Positions 53,938-62,532 of a DNA stretch of 64,000 nt are shown here, piece by piece. Source of the stretch: Acidobacteriota bacterium (GTDB lineage: Bacteria; Acidobacteriota; Terriglobia; UBA7540). Every line of letters begins with the position of its first letter. The stretch's first letter is position 1. The translations under genes were made by a program, and so were the position numbers. The notes under the pieces were generated by a model. That model saw only the letters and a list, made by a program, of their open reading frames with translations. It was not told the DNA's origin and made no database searches. Location: assembly GCA_004298155.1 (NCBI GenBank), contig SCRD01000028.1, positions 124,001 to 188,000 on the forward strand, given 5' to 3'.

Positions 53938-55122
53938 TCATGGCTCACTGCCATGGCCACGGACGTTCGAAACTCGCGAAAGTTTTGACCGCAGATAGCT
54001 CAGCGGAACGTCATAAAGGAGGGCTTTGGGAGAATGGCGGAGGCTGTCGTGGATAAAACAGACGTGGGTGCACCAGCACTGGTCACGGGCGATGGCGGCC
54101 GGCTCGTTCTGCCGGGCTTCAGCCTGCCAGAATTTCCGGAAGTCGCACTCAAAATCCCGCAGGCTGCCAAGGTTGCCGCGCAGTTCGCAGGCGCGCACAT
54201 CACCGTTGTGATCAATGACGATGGAAGTCCCACCTGCTGTGCAGGGCATGGGCCATGCGTGAGGCGACTCCATGTTCTCAAGCTGCACTTTGTTGTGGAA
54301 GGCGAGCACGCCCTCGTAATACGCGCGCCCGACCCGGCTAACCAGGCCGCCGGAGTGCCGGGTGGCGATGCGTGCATAATAGGCGTAAACCTTTCGAATC
54401 TCGTTGTAGAGTGCGGGAAGCCGTTCGGTGGGAATTCGCTTGAGTGATGGGTCCTTGGCGCTGCCCCGGATAATGTTAAAGTAATGGCCGTCCACGCGGC
54501 AGTTTTGCTGAACGAAGCGGGCGATTTCGAGCACGCTGTCAAAATTCTCGACGCAGATGACGGTGTTGATGTTTACGCGCAGGTTGGCAAATTTTTCCCG
54601 GCAGGGCTTAAGGGCCTCAAGCGTCTTCAAGGTCTTTTCAAAATTGCCTGGGACGGAGCGGATGGAATCCTGCATTTCGTAAAGGCCATCCAGCGCCACG
54701 TTAAGATCGAGCTGGAGCTTTGGGTTGTCCGTGCAGATTTTTGCCACCTGCTCCGCAGTGCGCTCCGGAAGCAAGCCGTTGGTGGGCAGGTTCACCCAGC
54801 GGATTCCGTTATTTGTGTAAAAAAGGTGCAGGATGCCGGCAAGTTCCCTCCGGAGCATGGGCTCGCCGCCTGAAAGCCATAAATCCGTGAAGGGCGGCAT
54901 AGTTCTCGAAAGCTTCTGGACCTCATCCCAGGTGAGGTCGCCACGCTGGTTGAGTTCTTCCCAGTAAAAGCACGTCCGACATTTTGCATTACAGACAGAG
55001 GTTACAAAGAAGATAACAAGCTTCAGGCGCTTCGCGGGTCGGAGAGCGCGGAGTATCGAGCGGGATTGGGTCCCCCACTGGACAGGCATGGCAGATAGCG
55101 ATTGTATCAGAACCGGGCCCAC
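53938..55122 (-). CDS. Radical SAM protein with SPASM-type C-terminus
   Basis: A 394-aa radical SAM enzyme. The [4Fe-4S] motif is CNAKCRTC near residue 45, followed by LWLSGGEPMLRRE (GGE SAM contact) and WVNLPTNG. The C-terminal half has CTAGGTSIVIDHNGDVRACELRGNLG and CWCTHVC, Cys sets like those of SPASM domains that hold extra clusters in peptide- or lipid-modifying enzymes. Substrate unknown; no small precursor peptide was seen beside it. Start at 55122; the ATG at 55089 is an alternative. Confidence 0.87.
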   Translation of the reverse strand: MGPVLIQSLSAMPVQWGTQSRSILRALRPAKRLKLVIFFVTSVCNAKCRTCFYWEELNQRGDLTWDEVQKLSRTMPPFTDLWLSGGEPMLRRELAGILHLFYTNNGIRWVNLPTNGLLPERTAEQVAKICTDNPKLQLDLNVALDGLYEMQDSIRSVPGNFEKTLKTLEALKPCREKFANLRVNINTVICVENFDSVLEIARFVQQNCRVDGHYFNIIRGSAKDPSLKRIPTERLPALYNEIRKVYAYYARIATRHSGGLVSRVGRAYYEGVLAFHNKVQLENMESPHAWPMPCTAGGTSIVIDHNGDVRACELRGNLGSLRDFECDFRKFWQAEARQNEPAAIARDQCWCTHVCFIHDSLRHSPKALLYDVPLSYLRSKLSRVSNVRGHGSEP

Positions 55123-55164
55123 TCGCGTGAAAGCCTGAAGTGCCTGACTCTGCTTCCAGTCTCT

Positions 55165-56103
55165 CTACTTTGCCGCTTTGGCTCCCACTTGGGCGGGCAG
55201 AAAGTGTTGCAAAGCGGCCTGGGCCAGACGTCCTAAAACCAACAGGGCGGCGTTGTCGGCTGTCCATTGGTGATCGGGAGAGTCAAAGGCGAAGCCCGCC
55301 ATGACGACAGGGCCGGCGGGCGTATCGGCAATTCCAACATCGTTGCGGACGGCGTCGAGAGCTCCGGTCTTGTGCTCCCAGGTGACGCCCGGGAGGCCGC
55401 TGGTGTAGCGGGGGAAGGCGTCAATGTCGCGCTGCTTGCCTAGAATTTTCAGCATCTGGTCGCAGGCCGCCGGAGTGAGGATCTCGTGCTGTTTGATCAG
55501 GGTGAGCAGGTGGACCATGTCATCCGCTGTTGTGACACCAAGGCCGAACTTTTTTGCCTCCTCGTTTGTGGCGTCCTTTTCATGAAAAACGTAGCCGTTC
55601 AGGGCCGTGTGCCGGAGTCCCAGCATGCGCATGCGAACATTCACGGGTTCGATCCCGACGGTCCGGATCACCATGTTGGTGGCCGTGTTGTCGCTCAAGT
55701 CGATCATCAGCGTGATGGCGTCGCCGAGTGTCAGGTTGATTTGCGGGTTCAGGTCCTGGAGGATCCCGGAGCCCTGCACACGATCAAAGTCAGTTTCCTT
55801 CACCGGCTGCGACCACTGCAGCTTGCCCTCCTGGATCTGAAAGAACGCCTCCACCATCACGGGCAATTTGATGACCGATGCCGTAGCAACTGGCTGGTCT
55901 GCAGCCAGGCCGTATCGTTCGCCGGTCTTCAGGTCCACCGCTGCAAAAGTTACCTTGCCGCCAAAGCGCGAGGCAATGGCGCCCAACTGGCGTCCGAATG
56001 GCGTTTGTTGCCGTTGAGGCGCAGCCACCGCGAATGCTCCGGAAAATAAGAATGACATGCAGATGATTACAAGAACGAACCTGCGCTGCCAAAATAAACA
56101 CAT
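55165..56103 (-). CDS. Class A beta-lactamase-like serine hydrolase
   Basis: A 312-aa protein with a Sec signal (VLVIICMSFLFSGAFAVAA). Active-site marks of class A enzymes are SVIK (Ser-x-x-Lys), SDN and KTG in order. The omega-loop Glu-x-x-x-Asn is not found: the region reads HEKDATNEEAKKFGLGVTTADDM, several residues longer than TEM. It may be a true lactamase with an unusual loop or a related carboxypeptidase or esterase. The ATG at 56103 has a GGAGG site; the long in-frame upstream extension is not coding. Confidence 0.85.
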   Translation of the reverse strand: MCLFWQRRFVLVIICMSFLFSGAFAVAAPQRQQTPFGRQLGAIASRFGGKVTFAAVDLKTGERYGLAADQPVATASVIKLPVMVEAFFQIQEGKLQWSQPVKETDFDRVQGSGILQDLNPQINLTLGDAITLMIDLSDNTATNMVIRTVGIEPVNVRMRMLGLRHTALNGYVFHEKDATNEEAKKFGLGVTTADDMVHLLTLIKQHEILTPAACDQMLKILGKQRDIDAFPRYTSGLPGVTWEHKTGALDAVRNDVGIADTPAGPVVMAGFAFDSPDHQWTADNAALLVLGRLAQAALQHFLPAQVGAKAAK

Positions 56104-56428
56104 GAAACATACCTCCTGGGAATAAACTTCGCCGGGCGTAATCCAACTTCCGTGCCTGGATGTTAAACGCAGCCGCGGCGGCAGCCAGGGCCGGCCTGCC
56201 CTGGGCAAGAGTAAACGTTTCTTAATCCATGCGCAACCCAAAGGCGCGCAGGCATGGACTTGGCCCAGCTGAATAAAGGCTTCGAAGGAATGGTGGAGAG
56301 GCCTTGACCGATCATGCAGGATTCCATTAGAAATGGGATTGAGCTTTTTTGCGACAGGAATCAGACCAGGATGCCACGTCAATGGCCGCATGGACTGTGG
56401 TTTCCTGCCATGGGAGGGTATACAGGCC
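56104..56428. other. Divergent spacer
   Basis: About 325 bp between two divergent genes. I saw no further gene and no well-supported promoter. Confidence 0.35.
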
Positions 56429-56755
56429 GTGAATAATAAATCTTTAGGTTCTGAAGATACGGGCCAGGCCGGTGCGACCGGTACCGGGAACCGGGAGGAG
56501 GACGCGATCTACCAGAATGGAAAGCTGGTGGCGCGTGTTGTTAAACCGGACGTGGACCTGGAGGCCAAAGAAATCCGCTTCGATGAGGTCCTTGACAGCG
56601 ACCATCTTATCCTGGCTGACGATTGTGAGTTCCAGAAGTACAGAATTATTGTCCAGAAGATTGCATTTTCCACCAAGGTGGACCATCGGCCTGGCAGGAA
56701 TGGCAGAACTCTGGCGGGGTGCACGGCCCAAATTCTTGGCTACATCGAGCAGTAG
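56429..56755 (+). CDS. Hypothetical protein, possible regulator of small size
   Basis: A 108-aa soluble protein of no recognised family, acidic in the N-terminal half (DVDLEAKEIRFDEVLDSDHLILADDCEF). The GTG at 56429 has GGGAGG about 11 bp upstream, but other in-frame starts (ATG at 56390) are possible. The opposite strand is open too, so coding status is moderate. Confidence 0.4.
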   Translation: MNNKSLGSEDTGQAGATGTGNREEDAIYQNGKLVARVVKPDVDLEAKEIRFDEVLDSDHLILADDCEFQKYRIIVQKIAFSTKVDHRPGRNGRTLAGCTAQILGYIEQ

Positions 56756-56837
56756 CCTGCGAGCGCTGGATCGCAAGGACGCAACAAGGCACTGGTTGAA
56801 CGATCGGTGCGGGCTGCGGCCCGCGGGGCTATTGAAG

Positions 56838-57968
56838 TCAATTCACCAGCATTGCCCGCAGAAAAGTTTCTTCCCCGGCTGGGTCCAGGCGGCTCGCATG
56901 CCCGCGGCCACTCGCTACCTGGAGCCGGATCTTTTCCCACGTCTGTTCCGGAAGGGACAGGAAGACGCGGACGACATCGGGGTCGAACTGCTTTCCGGAT
57001 TCGCGAATTATCTCCTCGCGCGCTGTCTTAAATGGCTGGGCCTGGCGATAGGGCCGGTCAGAGGTCATGGCGTCCAAAGTGTCTGCGATCGTAAAAATCC
57101 TGGCTCCCAGGGGAATCTCTTCTCCCGTGAGCCCCTGCGGGTAGCCGGCTCCGTCATAACGCTCCTGGTGTGCCAGGACGATTTCCGCCGCTGAAGAGAG
57201 GAAGGGAATGCGGCTGAGCAGCTCGAACCCGATGCGGACGTGTGTCTGCATGATGGCCATTTCTTCCGGAGTAAGCTTTCCCTGCTTCAACAGGACCGAG
57301 TCCGGGATGCCGATCTTGCCGATGTCGTGCAGGTAAGCGCCGCGGGCAATTGTTTTAAGCTGCTCATTGGTGCAGCCCACAGCCCGCGCGATTTCCAGGC
57401 AGTAGAGGCTGACACGGCGGGAGTGGCCGGCGGTTTCAGTATCCCGAAGGTCAAGTGCAGCCCCCAGCGCTTCGAGGGTCTCGTCGTAAGCTCTCTCGAC
57501 ACGCTTCATAGCCACCTGGAGCTGGTGGGTCCGCCGTTCGACCATGTCTTCCAATTGATGCCGGTACCTTTCCAGTTCCGCTTCCATGAGCTTCTTTCGC
57601 AAAGCGCGGCGTACGGAATCGACCGCCGCATCCAGTTGAAATGGTTTTACCAGATAGTCATCCGCGCCGTGTTTCATGGCGTCGACGGCCACCCGGATAT
57701 CGTCCTCGCCTGTTGCCATGATGAAGGCAACGTTGGGATGCCTCTTTTGTGTTTCGGCAAGGAGTTCGAGACCCGACATGCCAGGCATTTTCAGATCGGA
57801 AACGACTGCATCAAAGGGTTCCTTTTCCAGGCAAGCCAGAGCCTCCTGTCCACTCGATCGCCCGCGCCAGTCGAACCCGTTTCGACCCAGTTTCTCTCCC
57901 AGGATTTGCCATACGGCACTCTCATCATCCACAAGCAAGACCCTCGGCTTTGTTTCCTTCTCACCCAT
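56838..57968 (-). CDS. Response regulator with HD-GYP output (cyclic-di-GMP phosphodiesterase type)
   Basis: A 376-aa two-domain protein. The receiver is intact: RVLLVDDESAV, phosphoacceptor Asp in AVVSDLKMPGMSG, and Lys in DDYLVKPFQ. A coiled-coil linker (MEAELERYRHQLEDMVERRTHQLQ) leads to an HD-GYP domain with HSRRVSLY, HDIGKIGIPD and HQERYDGAGYPQGL (the GYP is present). The family degrades cyclic-di-GMP. The ATG at 57968 has GGGGAGA upstream. A partner kinase is not nearby. Confidence 0.93.
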   Translation of the reverse strand: MGEKETKPRVLLVDDESAVWQILGEKLGRNGFDWRGRSSGQEALACLEKEPFDAVVSDLKMPGMSGLELLAETQKRHPNVAFIMATGEDDIRVAVDAMKHGADDYLVKPFQLDAAVDSVRRALRKKLMEAELERYRHQLEDMVERRTHQLQVAMKRVERAYDETLEALGAALDLRDTETAGHSRRVSLYCLEIARAVGCTNEQLKTIARGAYLHDIGKIGIPDSVLLKQGKLTPEEMAIMQTHVRIGFELLSRIPFLSSAAEIVLAHQERYDGAGYPQGLTGEEIPLGARIFTIADTLDAMTSDRPYRQAQPFKTAREEIIRESGKQFDPDVVRVFLSLPEQTWEKIRLQVASGRGHASRLDPAGEETFLRAMLVN

Positions 57969-58595
57969 TTTGATTCTCCCCTGAGGCCTGGATCGCTGGT
58001 GCTGCGCCCTTGTTTTCTCCCAGTAGCTGCACGCTCCCACTGGATGGCCTGGTGAACATCATTCGAGCCGTGACCGTGCTCCAAGCTGATTTCACCTTCA
58101 AGTTTCCTGGTCCGTCATCCCTTTGGGGCGGCCAAATGCCGCGAGGCGGTGGCCCCAACCCAAAACCTGAATTCCCACTTGTTTCCTATCGGAGATTTGT
58201 CCCGGTGGCGTTAGTGGGAAGCTGCGCGTTCATGTCCGGCTTGCCGGGCACGGACGCCTGGGAGAAAGCAGCAGAAAAGTTGTGTAACCTATTGATGCAA
58301 GGAGGCTTGAATATCATTTTGCGGAAGTCGTTTGATGGGGTACTTTCCAACGGTCATATACCTTCGCAGACCGAAAGAAGGACGAGAATCGGGCGAAACG
58401 CCCCGTGCTTCATAGGAGCCATTTGCAGAACCTCCGCGGCAGTTCGCACTGTTTCCCGCCTGCTGACAGCGTTGATTGCCTTTGCGTACGACTGTGGGTT
58501 GACGCCCGGCACTGCTTGGGGATATGTTCTGGAGTTAACTTTTTTTCATTCAGAATTGAGGCGCTGTTGCACCCCGTAACTGGAGGATGGGACCG
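57969..58595. other. Spacer upstream of pyrB
   Basis: About 625 bp. A 189-codon plus-strand frame (58010-58579) is open, but its sequence shows no family and its start has no ribosome site, so I leave it out. No PyrR-type attenuator was recognised. Confidence 0.35.
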
Positions 58596-59519
58596 ATGAA
58601 GCTGCACCATGTGATTGAAGCCCAGCAGTTTGACCTGCCGATGATCAACCACCTTTTCGAGGTCGCCGCAGAAATGGAAAAGCTCGTGGCACGCGGCGGC
58701 ACGGACGATTACCGCAGCCGGCTGATGGCAACGCTGTTTTATGAGCCATCGACGCGGACCCGCTTTTCATTTGAAGCGGCCATGCACCGGCTGGGCGGGC
58801 GTGTGATTTCAACAGAAAACGCGGCAGAGTTTTCATCGGTGGCGAAAGGCGAAACGCTGGAAGACACCATTCGAATTATGAACGGATATGTGGATGTGAT
58901 TGTTCTGCGCCATAGCGAGGTGGGAACGTCAAAGCGTGCGGCAGCCGTCTCGCGGGTCCCTATCATTAATGCCGGCGACGGTGTGGGCCAGCATCCGACC
59001 CAGGCACTGCTTGACCTTTACACAATCCATAAGGAGATCGGTTCCATTGACGGGCTGAAGATCGCCATGGTGGGAGACCTTGCTCAGGGGCGCACGGTCC
59101 GTTCGCTGGCGTACCTGCTGAGCAAGTTCAGGGACACCAAAATGTACTTTGTCGCCCCACCACTGCTGAAAATGAAAGAAGACATCCTGGAGCACCTGCG
59201 GGAGCACGGGTCATGGTTTACCGAGGAAACCACGCTGGACCGTGTGCTTCCGGAAGTAGACGTGGTCTACCAGACCCGGGTCCAGAAAGAACGGTTTGGA
59301 GACCGGATCGCAGATTATGAGAGTTGCCGCGGAATTTACATCATCAACCAGAATTCACTCCGGTTAATGAAACCCAATGCCATCATCATGCACCCGCTTC
59401 CCCGTCTTGAGGAAATCGCCATGGAAGTAGACCAGGACCGCCGCGCGGCCTATTTTCGCCAGGCCCAAAATGGGTTGTTCGTCCGTATGGCATTGCTGAC
59501 GGCGCTGCTGAGCAAATAG
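58596..59519 (+). CDS. pyrB: Aspartate carbamoyltransferase catalytic chain
   Basis: A 307-aa enzyme of pyrimidine synthesis joining carbamoyl phosphate to aspartate. Motifs are PSTRTRFSFEAAMHRLGG (carbamoyl-phosphate loop), VLRHSEVGTSKRAA and GDGVGQHPTQALLDLYTI, then KIAMVGDLAQGRTVRSL and MHPLPR. I chose the ATG at 58596, because GGAGG ends directly before the ATG at 58587 and would be too close. It is not next to pyrC, pyrI or other pyr genes here. Confidence 0.95.
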   Translation: MKLHHVIEAQQFDLPMINHLFEVAAEMEKLVARGGTDDYRSRLMATLFYEPSTRTRFSFEAAMHRLGGRVISTENAAEFSSVAKGETLEDTIRIMNGYVDVIVLRHSEVGTSKRAAAVSRVPIINAGDGVGQHPTQALLDLYTIHKEIGSIDGLKIAMVGDLAQGRTVRSLAYLLSKFRDTKMYFVAPPLLKMKEDILEHLREHGSWFTEETTLDRVLPEVDVVYQTRVQKERFGDRIADYESCRGIYIINQNSLRLMKPNAIIMHPLPRLEEIAMEVDQDRRAAYFRQAQNGLFVRMALLTALLSK

Positions 59520-59855
59520 ATTGTGGAAAAAATTCTGGATTTTGTCATTCCTTGAGCCTGCAAAGCAATGAGATGTTTCCACCAAGACCGGGCCCCGAAA
59601 CCCTGTTTGCTTTAGAGTCAACCCCAATCGAAAAAACATCGGGCTGTCCCCGGAATACCAAAATACACAGACTGTGATTGATTAAATAGTCTAATTGTAT
59701 CAATAAGCTACAGCCATTGGTAACCTGCATATTATTGCCTGTGGAACTCAGGTACTAGCACTGCCGTACTCTTGTCTGACCTAGTTAACATCCAGTACTC
59801 TTGGGCGAGAGGGGCGGTGTGTCACTCAGGGGAGAGACAAGGGAGGAGAAGTACT
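59520..59855. other. Spacer between pyrB and the XRE gene
   Basis: About 335 bp, AT-richer than its surroundings. A 6-bp inverted repeat (ATTGAT at 59677 and ATCAAT at 59699, 16-bp spacer) is present but too short to interpret. No gene. Confidence 0.35.
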
Positions 59856-60254
59856 ATGGGGATTGGTGAACGGATCAAAGAGCTGAGGGAGCAGAAACAC
59901 CTGTCTCAAGGTGATATCGAGGAGAGAACTGGACTGCTGCGATGCTACATTTCGCGTGTTGAGAACGGCCACACGGTCCCTTCGCTGGAGACGCTCGAAA
60001 GGTTTGCAGGCGCTCTGGATGTGCCTCTTTACAAGCTTTTTTACTATGACGAGGGTACACCGGAAGAGTGCGATTTTGCCGCATCTGACATGACGCTTGA
60101 ACGTCTGGCCCAGGAGGGAGGCACGGCGGGGGCAGAAGCAAGGTTCCTGTTGAAACTGAGGAGCCTCCAGCCGCGGCTTTCGCCCACTGACCGGGACGTC
60201 TTGCTGACGCTTGCCAAGAAGTTGGCAGAGCGGCCGGTACCGACTACCAGATAA
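59856..60254 (+). CDS. XRE-family helix-turn-helix regulator
   Basis: A 132-aa DNA-binding protein with an N-terminal HTH: IGERIKELREQKHLSQGDIEERTGLLRCYISRVENGHTVPSLETLERFAGALDVPLYKLF. The C-terminal ~60 residues form a second helical region of unknown role. The ATG at 59856 has a GGGAGGAG site; an in-frame start 28 codons upstream lacks one. Targets unknown. Confidence 0.9.
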   Translation: MGIGERIKELREQKHLSQGDIEERTGLLRCYISRVENGHTVPSLETLERFAGALDVPLYKLFYYDEGTPEECDFAASDMTLERLAQEGGTAGAEARFLLKLRSLQPRLSPTDRDVLLTLAKKLAERPVPTTR

Positions 60255-60580
60255 ACCGAGCTCAGGCGGCCCACCGCGACAGGCAAAGCTTTTGCCACGT
60301 GCCTGGGCGGGGGTTTCGCTGGGCTGCTTTTGCTGTTAGGTTCTCTCACCTGATACTTTCCGCAACAACTTGCCCTGCAAAACCTTCAATTAACAACCTC
60401 CGCTGAGCCGGCCCTTAATATCCTGCAATTCCGGAGGCAACCGTCAGGTGGCTCGTAAAAGGGCCTGTTTCAGACTTCGTCGCACCCATCCATCAGAAAA
60501 ACTGGTCCAAATGCCTTAAAATAGCTAAATATGTAGAGCGAGCTTGCGGAAGGCAATCGGGAAGGGTTGGGAAGTCTACT
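60255..60580. other. Spacer upstream of the ABC transporter pair
   Basis: About 325 bp. A short hairpin (GGCAAA at 60282-60287, TTTGCC at 60291-60296) lies after the XRE gene without a T run. No gene. Confidence 0.35.
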
Positions 60581-61687
60581 GTGCTCAAGATCATGCTGCG
60601 ACAACTTCTGCATCATCCGGTGCGGATGCTTCTCTCCATGATCATGATCAGCGTGGCGCTGCTTCTGGGGTTAGTGATCAAGGGGTTGTCAAACGGGCTG
60701 ATGCAGGAAAAGATCCACCGGACGGAAGGGATTGGAGCGGATTTGATGATTCAGCCGCCTCATTCTTCCTACATCCTGGGCCTGGGAGGAAACGTGATGC
60801 CCGACGCGCTCGCGCAGAAGATCGCGGAGGTCGAGGGGGTGCAGGCGGCAACGCCTACCGCAACCAACGTCAGCTTCACCAACCGCCTGGAAACTATATT
60901 TGGCATCGACCTGCCCAGCTTTAATCGGGTGACGGGAGGCTTTGTATACCTGGAGGGTGGGCCGTTTTCAGGCCCCTACACAGCCCTCGTGGATGACGTC
61001 TACACACGGACTCATAATGTGCATTTGGGCAGCACTCTGAACATTCTGGATCACCGCTTCACGGTTAGCGGAGTGGTCGAGCACGGTAAGGGCGCGCGGG
61101 TCTTTGTGCCTCTCAAAACAATCCAGGATCTGTTGGCTCCGGGGAAATGTGCGGTAATATTTGTAAAATGCGCGCCGCGAAGCCTGGACGGGGAAGTGGA
61201 AAAGCGGCTTCGCGAGTTTGCCGGCGGAGCGTTGAAGGATTATCAGATCACGCGCATGAGCGACCTTGCTACGCTGATCACGCCCTCATCGTTCCTGGGT
61301 TTGCAGCAGTTCCTGCTGGTGATTGTAATGTTTGCCGGGGTCATCAATTTTCTGGTGATTTTTCTGGCGCTTTACGTCCAGGTGCTTGGGCAGACACGCG
61401 AACTGGGGATTCTTCGCGCGCTGGGAGCCAGCCGCCGTTACATGTTGAGGTTGTTCCTGGGTGAGGCCTGCCTGCTGTGCCTGCTTGGAGGAGGGCTTTC
61501 TTTGGTTCTCTACTTCCTAACCAGGACGATTGTATTGTCCATTTATCCTGCGCTTCATTTTATGTTGCCTGTGGGATCGGTCCTGCGGGTGGCGTTGATT
61601 GCACTGGCCAGTGCCGTGCTGGGAGGCGCCTACCCGGCCTACCGCGCGAGCGCCTGCGAGCCGATTGCAGCACTTGCTTATGAATAG
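60581..61687 (+). CDS. FtsX/LolC-type ABC transporter permease
   Basis: A 368-aa permease with an N-terminal helix (RMLLSMIMISVALLLGLVI), a periplasmic MacB-like domain (IGADLMIQPPHSSYILGLGGN...) and three C-terminal helices (QQFLLVIVMFAGVINFLVIFLALYV onward) ending [18 protein letters not shown]. This is the size of single-unit FtsX-type permeases that move lipids or peptides with a LolD-like ATPase. The start is a GTG. The stop overlaps the ATPase gene by eight bases. Confidence 0.9.
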   Translation: MLKIMLRQLLHHPVRMLLSMIMISVALLLGLVIKGLSNGLMQEKIHRTEGIGADLMIQPPHSSYILGLGGNVMPDALAQKIAEVEGVQAATPTATNVSFTNRLETIFGIDLPSFNRVTGGFVYLEGGPFSGPYTALVDDVYTRTHNVHLGSTLNILDHRFTVSGVVEHGKGARVFVPLKTIQDLLAPGKCAVIFVKCAPRSLDGEVEKRLREFAGGALKDYQITRMSDLATLITPSSFLGLQQFLLVIVMFAGVINFLVIFLALYVQVLGQTRELGILRALGASRRYMLRLFLGEACLLCLLGGGLSLVLYFLTRTIVLSIYPALHFMLPVGSVLRVALIALASAVLGGAYPAYRASACEPIAALAYE

Positions 61688-62453
61688 TGGGACTCGAATT
61701 GATGACGGCGTGGCGCCAAGCCTGATCGAGGCGCGCATGCTGACCAAGATTTACGGCGGCGCAACCGGCGCTCCGCCTGCTGTGAATGCGCTGAATTTGA
61801 AAATTCCCGCCGGACAGTTTGCAGCTATCATGGGGCCTTCCGGGTCTGGCAAATCGACTCTTCTTTACCTGATTGCAGGTTTGGCGGAGCCGACCGGCGG
61901 TGAAGTATTGATCGGCGGCGTTTCTGTCTCATCGCTCAAGGACACTGCCCGGGCCCGAATGCGCAACACCCGGATTGGGTTTGTCTTCCAGCGGTTTAAT
62001 CTGCTGGGCTTCCTTTCTGCGAGGGACAATATCGAGGCCCCGCGTCTGATGGGCTGGAAGCCGAAACGCCCTCCCAAATCGATGGAAAGCCTTCTGGCGG
62101 CTGTAGGGTTGGAAAGAAAACGGCTGCGGAAAGTGAGCGAATTGTCCGCAGGCGAGCAACAGCGCGTTGCCATCGCACGGGCCCTGATTAACAATCCGGA
62201 CATTCTGCTGGCTGACGAACCGACGGGGAACCTGGATTCCAGGAATGCCGAAGCGGTGCTGGATCTGCTGCTGAGGCTGAAGGCGGACCTGGGCCTGACT
62301 ATTGTGATGGTGACTCACAATCCTGAGGTTGCGCTGAGCGCGGACCGGGTTATTCAAATGAAAGATGGAAGCGTGGAACGGGAAGTGATGACGGACGAAA
62401 TTGAACCGTCGTCTGAATGGATCCAGAGGCTTGAAGGCCGCTTTCCACGCTGA
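61680..62453 (+). CDS. LolD/MacB-type ABC transporter ATPase
   Basis: A 257-aa ATPase with Walker [10 protein letters not shown], the Q-loop VFQRFNLL, the signature [15 protein letters not shown], Walker [13 protein letters not shown] and the His switch VTHNPEVA. The ATG at 61680 lies inside the end of the permease gene, showing translational coupling; an in-frame upstream start would extend it into the permease. The pair probably moves lipids or small molecules from the inner membrane. Confidence 0.95.
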   Translation: MNSGTRIDDGVAPSLIEARMLTKIYGGATGAPPAVNALNLKIPAGQFAAIMGPSGSGKSTLLYLIAGLAEPTGGEVLIGGVSVSSLKDTARARMRNTRIGFVFQRFNLLGFLSARDNIEAPRLMGWKPKRPPKSMESLLAAVGLERKRLRKVSELSAGEQQRVAIARALINNPDILLADEPTGNLDSRNAEAVLDLLLRLKADLGLTIVMVTHNPEVALSADRVIQMKDGSVEREVMTDEIEPSSEWIQRLEGRFPR

Positions 62454-62532
62454 ATCCGGTGGAAATTCTGTTCGCATGACGGTTTTTGCAGCATGGGGGT
62501 TTTATATTGAACCTGTTACTGGAGGTGTTTCT

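Noticed and set aside
53736-53960. 74-codon minus-strand frame overlapping the radical SAM stop
   Set aside because: Considered as a small peptide substrate for the radical SAM enzyme, but it has no Cys-rich or repeat core and no clear ribosome site.
58010-58579. 189-codon plus-strand frame upstream of pyrB
   Set aside because: No ribosome site, no recognisable family and an irregular, low-complexity-like translation; judged non-coding.
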